DNA of 64,000 bases from Antonospora locustae. Its lineage: Eukaryota > Microsporidia. Below the pieces are notes generated by a model. That model searched no databases and was not told the DNA's origin. It was given only the letters and a program-made list of their open reading frames with translations. The translations under genes and the position numbers were made by a program. How positions within the stretch are numbered: the first letter of the stretch is position 1; each line of letters starts with the position of its first letter. The DNA lies in the NCBI GenBank assembly GCA_007674295.1, contig CM017462.1, positions 1 to 64,000 on the forward strand. Direction: 5' to 3'. Positions 26,729-35,700 of this stretch are shown one piece after another.

Positions 26729-27613
26729 TCAGTATCTCAGGGGAGAATAGCGGCTGTTCAAAAGATATCGTGCTATCATGTAATCCTTTTCAGGAACATG
26801 GATTCCGTGGTTTTGGAAGTGTGTGTGATTGTTGAGATACTGTTTGCTGTCACGAAGATGCTTAAGTCCAGCATGGCTGCCCGATCCTGAGTGTGGCTTG
26901 ATGTAAAAGATGCCATTAGTGTCTGCAACAGGCACGTCCAGCATGTAGTCTTGCACTGCGCCTGCCGCAAGGAACCTGCTGTATAGCTTGGGATTCTCTA
27001 CCATTATATTGTTGAACTTGAACTTGTCTGTGATGTCGTCGAGCCTTGTCAGCTGCCTCTGTGCCTCGATGTTTTTTCTTTCGGTCTCGTTGATTGCCCT
27101 GATCTTTGCGTTGAGCATTCTCACATGGTGTTTCAGAGGGTTGCTCTCCTCCGTAAAGTTGACAACGGGAATTGCCTTTTTTCCAAGAACCTCCGGCTTT
27201 TCCTTCTCCAATGCCTTTGCTTTTGCATCGAGTGCTGCAAGAATCGCAAGCTCCTCCTCCTTTTTCTTGGCTAGCTCAGCGGCAATGTCTCCCTTGAGCC
27301 TGATGGCCGCAAGCTGTGCTCTTTTCTGTGCAATGGATGCTGCGTATCTGTCTAGCTTGGCCTTGTTCATCTGATTATGTATATCGTCAATGCCAAACGG
27401 ATGGTCAGCACCCTCAGACCCGCCTCTTCCTATGTAGAGGCCGCCGTCTCCATGATGCACAACGTCCTGTGCAAACATAATGTTTGATTTGCCAGTGTCC
27501 CCTCTGTGCGTCCCCGTTCCAGCATCATGAACTGCGTCTAGGGTTTCATACTCCATGCCATAGCTGTGGGCAGAGACGAGTGCAAGAATATAACATATCA
27601 GTCCTGCAGCCAT
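26729..27613 (-). CDS. Predicted secreted Ala/Lys-rich coiled-coil protein
   Basis: 294 residues. A clean signal peptide opens it (MAAGLICYILALVSAHSYG). The mature part has no Cys. It contains a Gly/His-rich stretch, a long Ala/Lys/Glu coiled coil (about residues 85-150, for example AAELAKKKEEELAILAALDA) and a His/Asn-rich C-terminus (NNHTHFQNHGIHVPEKDYM). Such composition fits spore-wall or polar-tube-associated structural proteins, but no named family is recognised, and the Cys pattern of PTP2 is absent. It is the largest of three secreted-type genes between 26.7 and 30.0 kb. Confidence 0.75.
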   Translation of the reverse strand: MAAGLICYILALVSAHSYGMEYETLDAVHDAGTGTHRGDTGKSNIMFAQDVVHHGDGGLYIGRGGSEGADHPFGIDDIHNQMNKAKLDRYAASIAQKRAQLAAIRLKGDIAAELAKKKEEELAILAALDAKAKALEKEKPEVLGKKAIPVVNFTEESNPLKHHVRMLNAKIRAINETERKNIEAQRQLTRLDDITDKFKFNNIMVENPKLYSRFLAAGAVQDYMLDVPVADTNGIFYIKPHSGSGSHAGLKHLRDSKQYLNNHTHFQNHGIHVPEKDYMIARYLLNSRYSPLRY

Positions 27614-27785
27614 GTCTTTCTGATACTTAGCAATTCTATTTTAATTTCACTCGTTTTAGTTCCGCGAAACAACTTTGAAACCTGGTTTGCCAATCCACAG
27701 TTTCACCGATGAGTGTTTCACTCGGCTGATTGTCTGATAATTAATTGCATTAATTCTGCACAAATTTTTGATAGGGGTTACGCTT
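27614..27785. other. Spacer before the MITE-like element
   Basis: Likely holds the promoter of the secreted protein gene ending at 27613; no other feature seen. Confidence 0.3.
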
Positions 27786-27994
27786 TTAAGGTAACAACTC
27801 CAATATTTCTATGTTAGGAAAACTTCCTAATGCGTCCTTGCTGGTTTACATTTGCACGGGAATCTTTTGTGCAAACAGACAAAATGTAGCAGTCAGGAAG
27901 CCGTGAACTTGAGTACAACGAGTACATAGGAGCTGCAACCTTTAGATACTTTAGAAAGTTTTTCCAATTAGGAATGTTAGAGTTGTTACCTTAA
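27786..27994. mobile_element. MITE-like element, TTAA-flanked, with ~41-bp terminal inverted repeats
   Basis: A 201-bp block (27790-27990) starts GGTAACAACTC and ends GAGTTGTTACC. The inverted similarity continues about 41 bp inward with several mismatches (AACTCCAATATT against AACTCTAACATT when reversed). TTAA stands immediately outside both ends, as expected for a target-site duplication of a TTAA-specific transposase such as piggyBac. The interior has no ORF, so it would be a non-autonomous element. Because TTAA could simply be part of the repeats, the superfamily is an inference. No second copy is visible in the window. Confidence 0.65.
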
Positions 27995-28484
27995 AAATGC
28001 AGGCAGATGCATTCTCACGCAAGAAGATAAACAGCCTTATGATTCTTTATTGGAGAAGATGGTTCTCCATCCAGGCTGTAGGGGTTTCAGATACACGCCT
28101 ATATGCACTATGCAACATTATCCATCCTTTCACATTGTTTTGTATTCTGGTGAGTCCTGAAAATACATATTGATACTTGCCAGAAATGCGCAACACACTT
28201 CGATACATGCTTTCCAAATGCGTGAGAATTCTGAATGCAGTTGCTCCTTGGTCCAGCAGCGTGCATCCATTTATGTTTTTCAAAAGAGGGATTAGATTCG
28301 GAGAAGCTTTCCGCTCTTGATCATTTAGGCCAAAAAATAGGAAGAATGGACCCTGCTAAAGAATAGGCAGCGATGGCTTTCTTTTATTTTTAGACAGGCA
28401 GGACGCATGCAGCAGAAGATGATGTAATGGCCTGTAGCCCTGACATACTCAAGTGCAAAGAAAAAATGCTCTCTCAGGCTGCTG
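27995..28484. other. Intergenic region, nothing recognised
   Basis: A 78-codon minus-strand ORF (28283-28047) lacks an ATG start. Nothing else is seen between the MITE-like element and the epimerase gene. Confidence 0.35.
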
Positions 28485-29111
28485 CTAGCTGATTCTGCTG
28501 TAGAGGCTCTGCACAAATGCCTTTTTGTTTTTTGAATTAAAAAAAGCGGATCCGACAACAAAGTAGTCCGCATCTGATGCAAGACTTATTGTCTCAGCAT
28601 TTATTCCACCGTCTACTCCTACCACGAACCCATTCCGCTTGAGTGTCTTGATCTTTGCAACGCACTCTTGCCTGAAAGCCTGGCCGCCAAATCCGGGCTT
28701 CACGCACATAATCAACACAAATCTGGATGCAAAACCGAGTACCACGTCGAGAGACGTTTCCGGGTTGATAGCGACTCCCACATTTACTTCATGCTCTGCA
28801 CACCAGCGAAGCACATTGCAAACGTCATCGACCTCGACGTGTATGAACACTGTGTCGATTCTTTTAAGGTTCAGGAGCTTTAACACAGGCAGCGGGTTTC
28901 TGACCATGAGATGTACATCAAACACGAAATCGTATTTCTCCAATATGTGATTCACGATGGAGGGACCGAAGCTTATGTTCTCTGTGAATGATGTGTCCAT
29001 AATGTCAATGTGAACATGATGTATTCCTGACTGATTCACCAGCGCCAGCTCGCTTTCAATGTCAAAAATGTCACTGTTTAGAATGCTGATTCCTATTTGT
29101 TTTCCACCCAT
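28485..29111 (-). CDS. Ribulose-phosphate 3-epimerase
   Basis: 208 residues, slightly shorter than the usual ~220. TIM-barrel landmarks: ISILNSD (strand 1), HHVHIDIMDTSFTENISFGP with metal-binding His and the catalytic Asp, FDVHLMVRNP, VGVAINPETSLDVV, MCVKPGFGGQAF, GVDGGINAETI with the second catalytic Asp, and VVGSAFF binding the phosphate. It interconverts ribulose-5-P and xylulose-5-P in the non-oxidative pentose phosphate pathway. ATG 29111 begins the conserved fold and follows CCCCC by ten bases; upstream in-frame Mets are not preceded by a signal. Confidence 0.95.
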   Translation of the reverse strand: MGGKQIGISILNSDIFDIESELALVNQSGIHHVHIDIMDTSFTENISFGPSIVNHILEKYDFVFDVHLMVRNPLPVLKLLNLKRIDTVFIHVEVDDVCNVLRWCAEHEVNVGVAINPETSLDVVLGFASRFVLIMCVKPGFGGQAFRQECVAKIKTLKRNGFVVGVDGGINAETISLASDADYFVVGSAFFNSKNKKAFVQSLYSRIS

Positions 29112-29225
29112 CGGCTTTAAGGGGGTTTTGGGAAGTTGCTTGCAGCCAAGAGCTGTAGAGAGTGCTCTAAATGGCATTCAAGGCCAGACTCGGGCAGTAC
29201 GGACGCTATTGGAAAGTATGGCGCG

Positions 29226-29522
29226 TTAGTGCTCCATTAAAACAAGCATTTGCTCTGGCCTCGCGAGGTAGTTTATCACAACGGGGTTGTTCAACCTCAT
29301 CAGGTTATGTTCCTCCTCGGTCAGTGTGATTGGCGTGTGAAAGGCGGGGTCTGTCAGGTCGATTTTTTTGACAGGCACTGATCCTGGCTTTGGAATGCTG
29401 GGAATGTCCACCTTGGCCTTTTCATAGCTTGGCAAGCCATTGTTTTCGCTAATCTCGACATTCACGCACAATATGACGATGAAAGAGAAAATGTTGAGTA
29501 AAAAAAGAATGTTCTGGTGCAT
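29226..29522 (-). CDS. Predicted small secreted protein
   Basis: 98 residues starting with a typical signal peptide (MHQNILFLLNIFSFIVILCV). The mature part is Pro-rich (DIPSIPKPGSVPVKKIDLTD) and ends in a short helical tail. No Cys in the mature chain and no family recognised. Small secreted proteins of this kind are candidates for the spore surface or host interface; that is inference from the leader alone. Confidence 0.6.
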   Translation of the reverse strand: MHQNILFLLNIFSFIVILCVNVEISENNGLPSYEKAKVDIPSIPKPGSVPVKKIDLTDPAFHTPITLTEEEHNLMRLNNPVVINYLARPEQMLVLMEH

Positions 29523-29824
29523 ACTGCAAGATGACTGGCCAGGTTTTATTGTGTAAACTCCGTTTCAAGTGCTTGGCCGAAAAGTACAAACGCTGTAGTG
29601 TGACTAGTTTCACTTTTCTAAAATGCAGTTGGTGCCTTTGCACACACCCTTATGTTGCGATGCTTTTTCCAATCTGGCAAACCTGAAACGATGTTTAGTA
29701 AAGTCACACGACTAATTACGTGTCGCTTCGTGAAGTTTATAGTTTTGCATTCACGGAAATACAGTTAGAGGCGGAAATTCGTAAATATTGACAAGTTATG
29801 GCATATTCTGCTTTGAGAGTTGCA
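29523..29824. other. Intergenic region, nothing recognised
   Basis: About 300 bp between two same-strand secreted-type genes, moderately AT-rich, no feature seen. Confidence 0.4.
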
Positions 29825-30028
29825 TCATGGGGGTATCACCTTATAGCCCTCGGATACCAGGTGTGCTGCCATAAAGGCGTCTTCATTTCTCAGCGCATCC
29901 CTCTGGTGCTTGAGTGCAGCTTTGGTCTCCAGCGAGTCAATTGCACTCATTTCCAGCGAATTTGAAAAAGCATGCGTGAACCCCGTGTGCAGGCTCACAG
30001 TTATGAATGCGAGCGATCTTGCCATCAT
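29825..30028 (-). CDS. Predicted very small secreted protein
   Basis: 67 residues from the ATGATG at 30028. Leader MMARSLAFITVSLHTGFTHA looks like a signal peptide with cleavage near THAFS; the remainder is a single acidic/basic helix (SLETKAALKHQRDALRNEDA). CCC lies eleven bases upstream of the ATG, which separates this start from the longer open frame reaching 30136. Family unknown. Confidence 0.5.
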   Translation of the reverse strand: MMARSLAFITVSLHTGFTHAFSNSLEMSAIDSLETKAALKHQRDALRNEDAFMAAHLVSEGYKVIPP

Positions 30029-30203
30029 GCGTTGTTTTGGGCAACATACGAACATATAAATACAATACAGTGTTTCAAAAGCGAGATATGTAGAGGACAC
30101 AGTACACCACTCACCTGCAACGGAGGCCTCTGTCATTGGACATCATGCTCTCGAATGTGTGGAGACCCACGCATTCGAGAGAGCTCGAGCTAGCACAATG
30201 TGT

Positions 30204-30875
30204 TTATTTCTGTTTGGATGGCTTCTGGGATATCATTGCCTCAAGCCATCTAAATGACTGCACTAGAGGCCCGCTCAAATTTGCGGGGCTTTCTTCTGCA
30301 ATGCTTACATATGCAACCTTGATCGCCTGTCCACTCTCGAGTCCCTGCTCCTCGATGCCAGTGCCGTTGACAAGGTTTGCCACAAGGTGGGGATCGCGCT
30401 CTGCAGACGCAGAGTTATGCCCCAGCTTGTCTATTTTGTTGAACAGAACGGCAACTGGTGGTTTAGGCTCGTTGAGCGGTGTTTCTATGTTTCGCACCAT
30501 GTCAAAGGCTTCTCTGACATCTCCATACCGCTCTGTGTCGGCCACATCCACTATAAACACGATTCCATTGCACCCGAAGAAGTAGTCCTTCCAGGCCATG
30601 CGCGCAACCTCGTGGCCGCCAAGGTCGATAATAGCTACCTTCATCTTTCCGATCTCAACGTCCACCTTGTTAGAGTGGTGTGTTGGCGCAAACACACTCG
30701 TGGTCTCGTTTTTTAGCTTGTTCAGCAGCGTGGTTTTTCCTGCGTTGTCAATTCCAAGAAACAGAATGGACACAGGCTTTGAAAACAGTGACCGTATAAA
30801 ATAATAAATAGTGTTATCGTATATCTCCTTTATCGCCTTTTTCGCTTTGAAGTAAAATGCAGCCACTCCTTCCAT
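30204..30875 (-). CDS. Sar1-type small GTPase (COPII coat)
   Basis: 223 residues, longer than the usual ~190. An N-terminal amphipathic helix replaces the Arf myristoylation site, as in Sar1. G1 GIDNAGKTT (41-49), a shortened switch I (FAPTHHSNKV), G3 DLGGHEVARMAWKDYFFGCN (84-103) and G4 NKID (146-149) are clear. Sar1-GTP bends ER membrane and recruits Sec23/24 to form COPII vesicles. The extra length lies after G4. AGCCC abuts the ATG. The stop AAATAAA overlaps a polyadenylation signal. Confidence 0.92.
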   Translation of the reverse strand: MEGVAAFYFKAKKAIKEIYDNTIYYFIRSLFSKPVSILFLGIDNAGKTTLLNKLKNETTSVFAPTHHSNKVDVEIGKMKVAIIDLGGHEVARMAWKDYFFGCNGIVFIVDVADTERYGDVREAFDMVRNIETPLNEPKPPVAVLFNKIDKLGHNSASAERDPHLVANLVNGTGIEEQGLESGQAIKVAYVSIAEESPANLSGPLVQSFRWLEAMISQKPSKQK

Positions 30876-31176
30876 GGGCTATTTTTTGTTTTAAATGATA
30901 TTGTTTTAGATGACTTAATTTCTTACATTTTGCATTTGTGAATGCAAGAGAAGCCATCTATGTGCTGAAGGTTCTTTTAACAGTAAGTATGTTCTGTGGA
31001 GTAGATGCACAGTGACTGTAAAAAGGAACTTACTGAGCTTTCAGGGCTTGATGAAAAAATAAAGCCCCAATGGGCACTGTGTCAAATTTGTTTATTTAAT
31101 AGAAACCCCAAAACATCTGGTGCTATGTAGTTACATCTAAGGGTTTCGCCAAAATAGGAAGAATACAAAAGAATGC
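30876..31176. other. Intergenic region, nothing recognised
   Basis: About 300 bp, AT-rich, with no ORF, tRNA or repeat that I can see. It likely holds the Sar1 promoter. Confidence 0.4.
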
Positions 31177-31701
31177 CTACACATTATTTAAATCCTCTTT
31201 TGTTCTTTTTGCAAGAAATGGCACACAGTTTGAAAGTGGGTTGTGCAATATAACAGCATCTATGTTTTGCGTGTAGCACAGAAAAAATAACGCATCGCAT
31301 TTTCTCAGAAAAATCTCGATCTCGTTCATCAGAAGTCTTCCCTCTTCGGTGCTTGTCACCGGCTCAAAGTTGAGCTCAAATGAAAAAAGCTTCATTCTGT
31401 TGAATATTTCGTAGAATCCCTGGAAATGTATAAAAGTCCTTTCAAACTGAAACAATATGCCGTCTTCTATCACCTCCCACGAAACAAGGCCAAAGCTGTC
31501 GAGTTTTGCCTTGAAGTCTATGAGTGTTATCGGTGATATAAATATGTTGTTGAATCGGATATGCGCCTCAGGCTCAAATAACGAAAGTATGGATTCTGAT
31601 GTTGGATTGACAAGTATAGCATTCAAGTTCACAATAACCTCGTCCATGAAGGGCATGGGGTTAGCGTTTTTGTTGTATTGGCTGTAGCAGATAGCAGCCA
31701 T
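31177..31701 (-). CDS. Hypothetical protein
   Basis: 174 residues from the first in-frame ATG at 31701. The same frame is open back to about 31840 with no ATG, so the true 5' end may use another frame or be broken; an ATG at 31856 starts an overlapping, different frame. The body alternates beta-like strands (AHIRFNNIFISPITLIDFKA, WEVIEDGILFQFERTFIHF) in a way that recalls NTF2-like folds, but I cannot assign a family. Confidence 0.45.
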   Translation of the reverse strand: MAAICYSQYNKNANPMPFMDEVIVNLNAILVNPTSESILSLFEPEAHIRFNNIFISPITLIDFKAKLDSFGLVSWEVIEDGILFQFERTFIHFQGFYEIFNRMKLFSFELNFEPVTSTEEGRLLMNEIEIFLRKCDALFFLCYTQNIDAVILHNPLSNCVPFLAKRTKEDLNNV

Positions 31702-31963
31702 TGCATGTAAATCTGCCAGCTGCTGCTGTGTAGCTTTGCCGAAAACTGCATGCAAGAAGTCATATCGCCTGCGCAAAAAGCATAGCAGCACTGAATAGCA
31801 ACAAACTTGTGAAGACAAGTGGTGTTCAGTATTGCTTGGCTAATTTTTGTATCCATTTACCGGTGTGCGAGAAGTGTAAAACACTCTGCCTAGTTTCATT
31901 TTCTTTTTTGCTCGGTGTCCAACGTTCCACTGCCAGACAGGGACTCTTGTACAAGAAATTGGT

Positions 31964-32695
31964 CTATCTTAGTTGTCGTTTTGTCTCAAAGCGCGGCTCT
32001 CTGCACAGAACTGCGGTTCCATCAACAACTTTGCACCCAATGAGGCCTAGAAACACATTCAGTTTCTTCGTCTTCAGCGGAATACTTTCTAGCTTGAAAC
32101 TCCAGTTGTTGATCATCAGCAGAAGTATCAGCACAAGCACAGTCACCTTATCGCGCTTCCACTCATCAATACGATGTCCTACTAGCATTTTCAGACTCTT
32201 CAATACGTACTTTGGCTTCGGATCGAGAAGCCTCAGCAGTCCGTTGATTATATTTCGCTTCTCTATGTCCTTGCATTCCATTATGAGCGGGTCTACTGGT
32301 CCCTTATACTTTGCTGCTTCTTCAATGACTTCTGCTGGAAACATAAGGTCCAGCTGATAAAAGTCTTTTGGACTTGTGGCATTTCTATTCAGCTCTGGCA
32401 GCACCTGTGATTCTAGAACTACCTTTCTGCTTTTTGCCGAGAGGTTGCGCGTGCCATTTGTGTCAGAAACACGTGTTTGCTGCTCATCTATCCCTTTGGA
32501 GCGAGTAGTCTCAAACGTAAATACCTTGAGCGGAACAAAACTCAACGGTTTTATTTCGTCTCCTGTGAACGAGAAGTAGCGGACAGGCGTAATGGCCTCT
32601 CTTGACGTTTTATTTTTGCTCCTTAGTACCGTTCTGTTGCACACAACCGTGATTTGAAGAGGCTTTTTTGTCTTGATGTTTGTCATTAAAAACAT
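31964..32695 (-). CDS. Probable RNA polymerase I subunit A49 (RPA49)
   Basis: 243 residues, about 60% of yeast A49. The linker motif LPELNRNATSPKDFYQLDLM followed by FPAEVI matches the conserved LPPxNxxATxPxDVYxLDxIIP of A49, which leads into the tandem winged-helix region (KRNIINGLLRLLDPKPKYVL, LLLMINNWSFKLESI). The N-terminal part is a short version of the dimerisation domain. A49 works with A34.5 to anchor Rrn3 and stimulate Pol I. AACCC directly precedes ATG 32695. The assignment is by pattern memory. It lies head-to-tail just after the Pol III subunit gene. Confidence 0.55.
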   Translation of the reverse strand: MFLMTNIKTKKPLQITVVCNRTVLRSKNKTSREAITPVRYFSFTGDEIKPLSFVPLKVFTFETTRSKGIDEQQTRVSDTNGTRNLSAKSRKVVLESQVLPELNRNATSPKDFYQLDLMFPAEVIEEAAKYKGPVDPLIMECKDIEKRNIINGLLRLLDPKPKYVLKSLKMLVGHRIDEWKRDKVTVLVLILLLMINNWSFKLESIPLKTKKLNVFLGLIGCKVVDGTAVLCREPRFETKRQLR

Positions 32696-32787
32696 GGGTT
32701 ATCCTGTACAACACTGATTACGCTGTGTTTGACAGTCATTCAATTCATAAGCAGCTACTTGATTTCCATGCTCCACAAAAAGAGGAC

Positions 32788-35700
32788 TTATTTTTTGCAG
32801 AAGAGCTCAACACCACCCGTACCCATCGAGATGGGACGCCCCATTATAATTGACTCGCTTACTCCCCTTATGGCACCCCCTTTGTTTCTTATCGCCGCAT
32901 CAAACAGGTGGTCTCCTGTCTGCTCAAAAGACGCAAGCATAAGCGTGCTTCCTTTCATCTTACTGATGCCAAATCTTGTTATTCCGAGCAGCTCGCCACG
33001 GCATGTCATCGTGTCAGCAAGCAGCATCAGATGTCGCACGTCTATCTTGATTCCATGGCTCGATACAGTGTACTGCATCTCCCTAATTATGCTCTCTCTC
33101 GTTGCCTCAATGCCAAGCGTACATTCAATCTCCATCAGATTGTTAGTTGTTGTTCTTTTGTAGTCCACTCCTTCGGTTCCAAGTATCTGCTTGAGCCCGG
33201 TTCCCTCCACAAATAACTTGTATTCTCCATCTTTTGCAAGAACCACTCTCTTAACCGTTTTTATTCTGCTTACAATGATCATGTCCAAAGCCCGCTTGAG
33301 GGCTTTCATTTCAAAGTATTTGTTATCTTCTCTGTTTGTTCGCAGAACTATCTTGTTCTCCTTGACGTACGACTCAAAACGGAACTTGCATGTGTCCGTC
33401 CTGAATATGATACCTGAGTCGTTTTTGCCTGCGTGTTTGCTCTCAAGCGTATTTGCTCTTGCGCTCTGCACGTGCGTTTTGGTGGATATCTCGCTGTATA
33501 TCACTGCCTTTATGTAATCCAAATCAATATCTAGCTTCAGGTTGGATATCGTTTGCTGACACACATCTATCTCCAGGAAAATATCGTTTTTTGTGTATAT
33601 CTCCGTGATTGATGAGATAATATCTTTTAGATACACTCTGTCTATTCTGCCCTTTGTTTTTCTGGCTTCCTCCAGGTTGTCAGAACAGCACAGACAGGCT
33701 TTCACAATTGGTGTGCTTATATTTTTCACCGCGTTTATGATTTCCTTGAGGCGTGGAACACCAAGCGTAATGTTCATACTTGCTACACCTGCAAAATGAA
33801 ACGTCTTCAAAGTCATCTGTGTTCCAGGCTCTCCAATGCTCTGGCATGCTAGTGCTCCAACCGCAGTGCCAGGTTCGACTTTTGCGCTCTCTAGCTTCTG
33901 TTTGTACATGCGCTTGAACAAGGCAATAATACGTTCTTTATTGCGATTTACATATGATTTTAAAAGCGGAGAGCCACTTGTTCTCAACGCCTCATCAAAA
34001 AACCTTTCTATTTGTTCGTCTGTCTTTTCTTCCTCTAATTTGATATCTCTTGAGTATTTATGTGCCAAGCTTCCATTCCAATCGTGGCCTAATGCCAAGT
34101 GATGGTTTATATCTGCAGCAACCTCCTCGTATAGCACGTCTATTCTTACCTTTTCGCTTCCCTCGACTAAACAAGGATCCATGCAGTCTTCTCCATACAC
34201 ATACTGGACAAGACTTCCATCTGGCGATCTTACCGTCCCGTCGTACATCACACTTAGGTCTTCCAATGCCTTCATAAGTCTCCTCTGCATGTATCCTGTT
34301 TCTGCTGTTTTCACAGCAGTATCTACCAGACCCTCTCTTCCGCTGACTGCGTGAAAGAAGAACTCCGGTGACGTCAGCCCACTTCTAAACGACGAGGCAA
34401 CAAACCCTTTGTCACAGGGTGTCTTGGATTCAGGCTCAAAATGAGGAAGCGTCCGCATGCTGAATCCGTTAGGTACTCTTCTTCCAGATATGATCTGCTG
34501 TCCCACACATGCAACCATCTGCGAAATGTTTATTTTTGAGCCCTTTGATCCACAATTGTGCATTACAAGCGGAACGTTATTGATGTTGAGCTTTCCAATA
34601 CAAAGATTTCCACAGCTTTCTCTGAGACTGTTCAGAATCGACTTAATATGGCTCTCCAGCGTTTCCTCAAGACTACATCCAGGTTCGAGCTCGAGGTTTT
34701 TTGTGCGGTAGTCCTCGATCTTAGTGTTGATATTTGCATACTCCCTTTCAAAGAGCTGTGCCTTCTCGCTATTTAAGCAGGAGTTTGGTGTAACATCGTC
34801 CAGCCCCATGGAGAACCCAAGGTCAGTCAAAAAGCGAAGCCTTGAAACGAGAGCCAGAAATTTCAAAACACTAATGTTGCTCTTTCTCGACAGCACATAC
34901 AGAAGACTCGTTTCCTTGTTTTCTGTTCCAATGATCGCCTTATCCATTCTCCCAAACAGATAGTTGTTTCGGGCTATGACGAAGTAGCCATCTCTCACAT
35001 CCCAGTTGCTCACGTAGGTTCGATTTCTGCTTATTAGCGTAACATCTACTCGATATCTTCCAGTCCTTGTGCTTCTTTTACTTGTATCTAAGCAGCACGC
35101 TTCGTCTAGCATCGCTTGCACAAGCTGCTTTCCTGTATAGAGTCTGTATGGACGCACGATTGCTGGCCTTACGGAAATTCTTATGTGCAGACTTGAGGTG
35201 TACTGGCCCATCTCAGCTGCAGTAAAAAAGGTGTTTCTTGATGTCAGCAGGTAAGCTCCTGTTATAAAGTCCTGTATTGCGGCAATTAGCGGCTCCCCGT
35301 TTCTGGGGTTCAGGAGGTTTACCTTGATTCCCATCAACTCCTCTGCCTCTGCCCTTGACTCATATGTCTGCAGCACATGCATGTTCATCTCATCTCCGTC
35401 AAAGTCTGCATTGTACGGCGTGCAGACACATTCATTGAGCTTGAATGTCTTGTCCGTATGCACTTTGACTCTGTGTGCCATGATGCTCAGTCTGTGGAGA
35501 CTTGGCTGTCTATTGAACAGGACTATGTCGCCATCTTGTAAATGCCTTTCAACTATGTCACCAATAGCCAGACTTTGCGCAGCCCTGCGTCTGTCGCCGT
35601 ACTTGAGGAAAACCTTGATTTCTTGTCCCATAGTCTCTGCAAGAGTGCCTATATTTTTTCTGGGCAGTCGATGTGCTTTGTCAGCTACCTTCTTCGATTT

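Noticed and set aside
28047..28283. 78-codon minus-strand ORF
   Set aside because: Starts at TTG with no early ATG and shows no domain.
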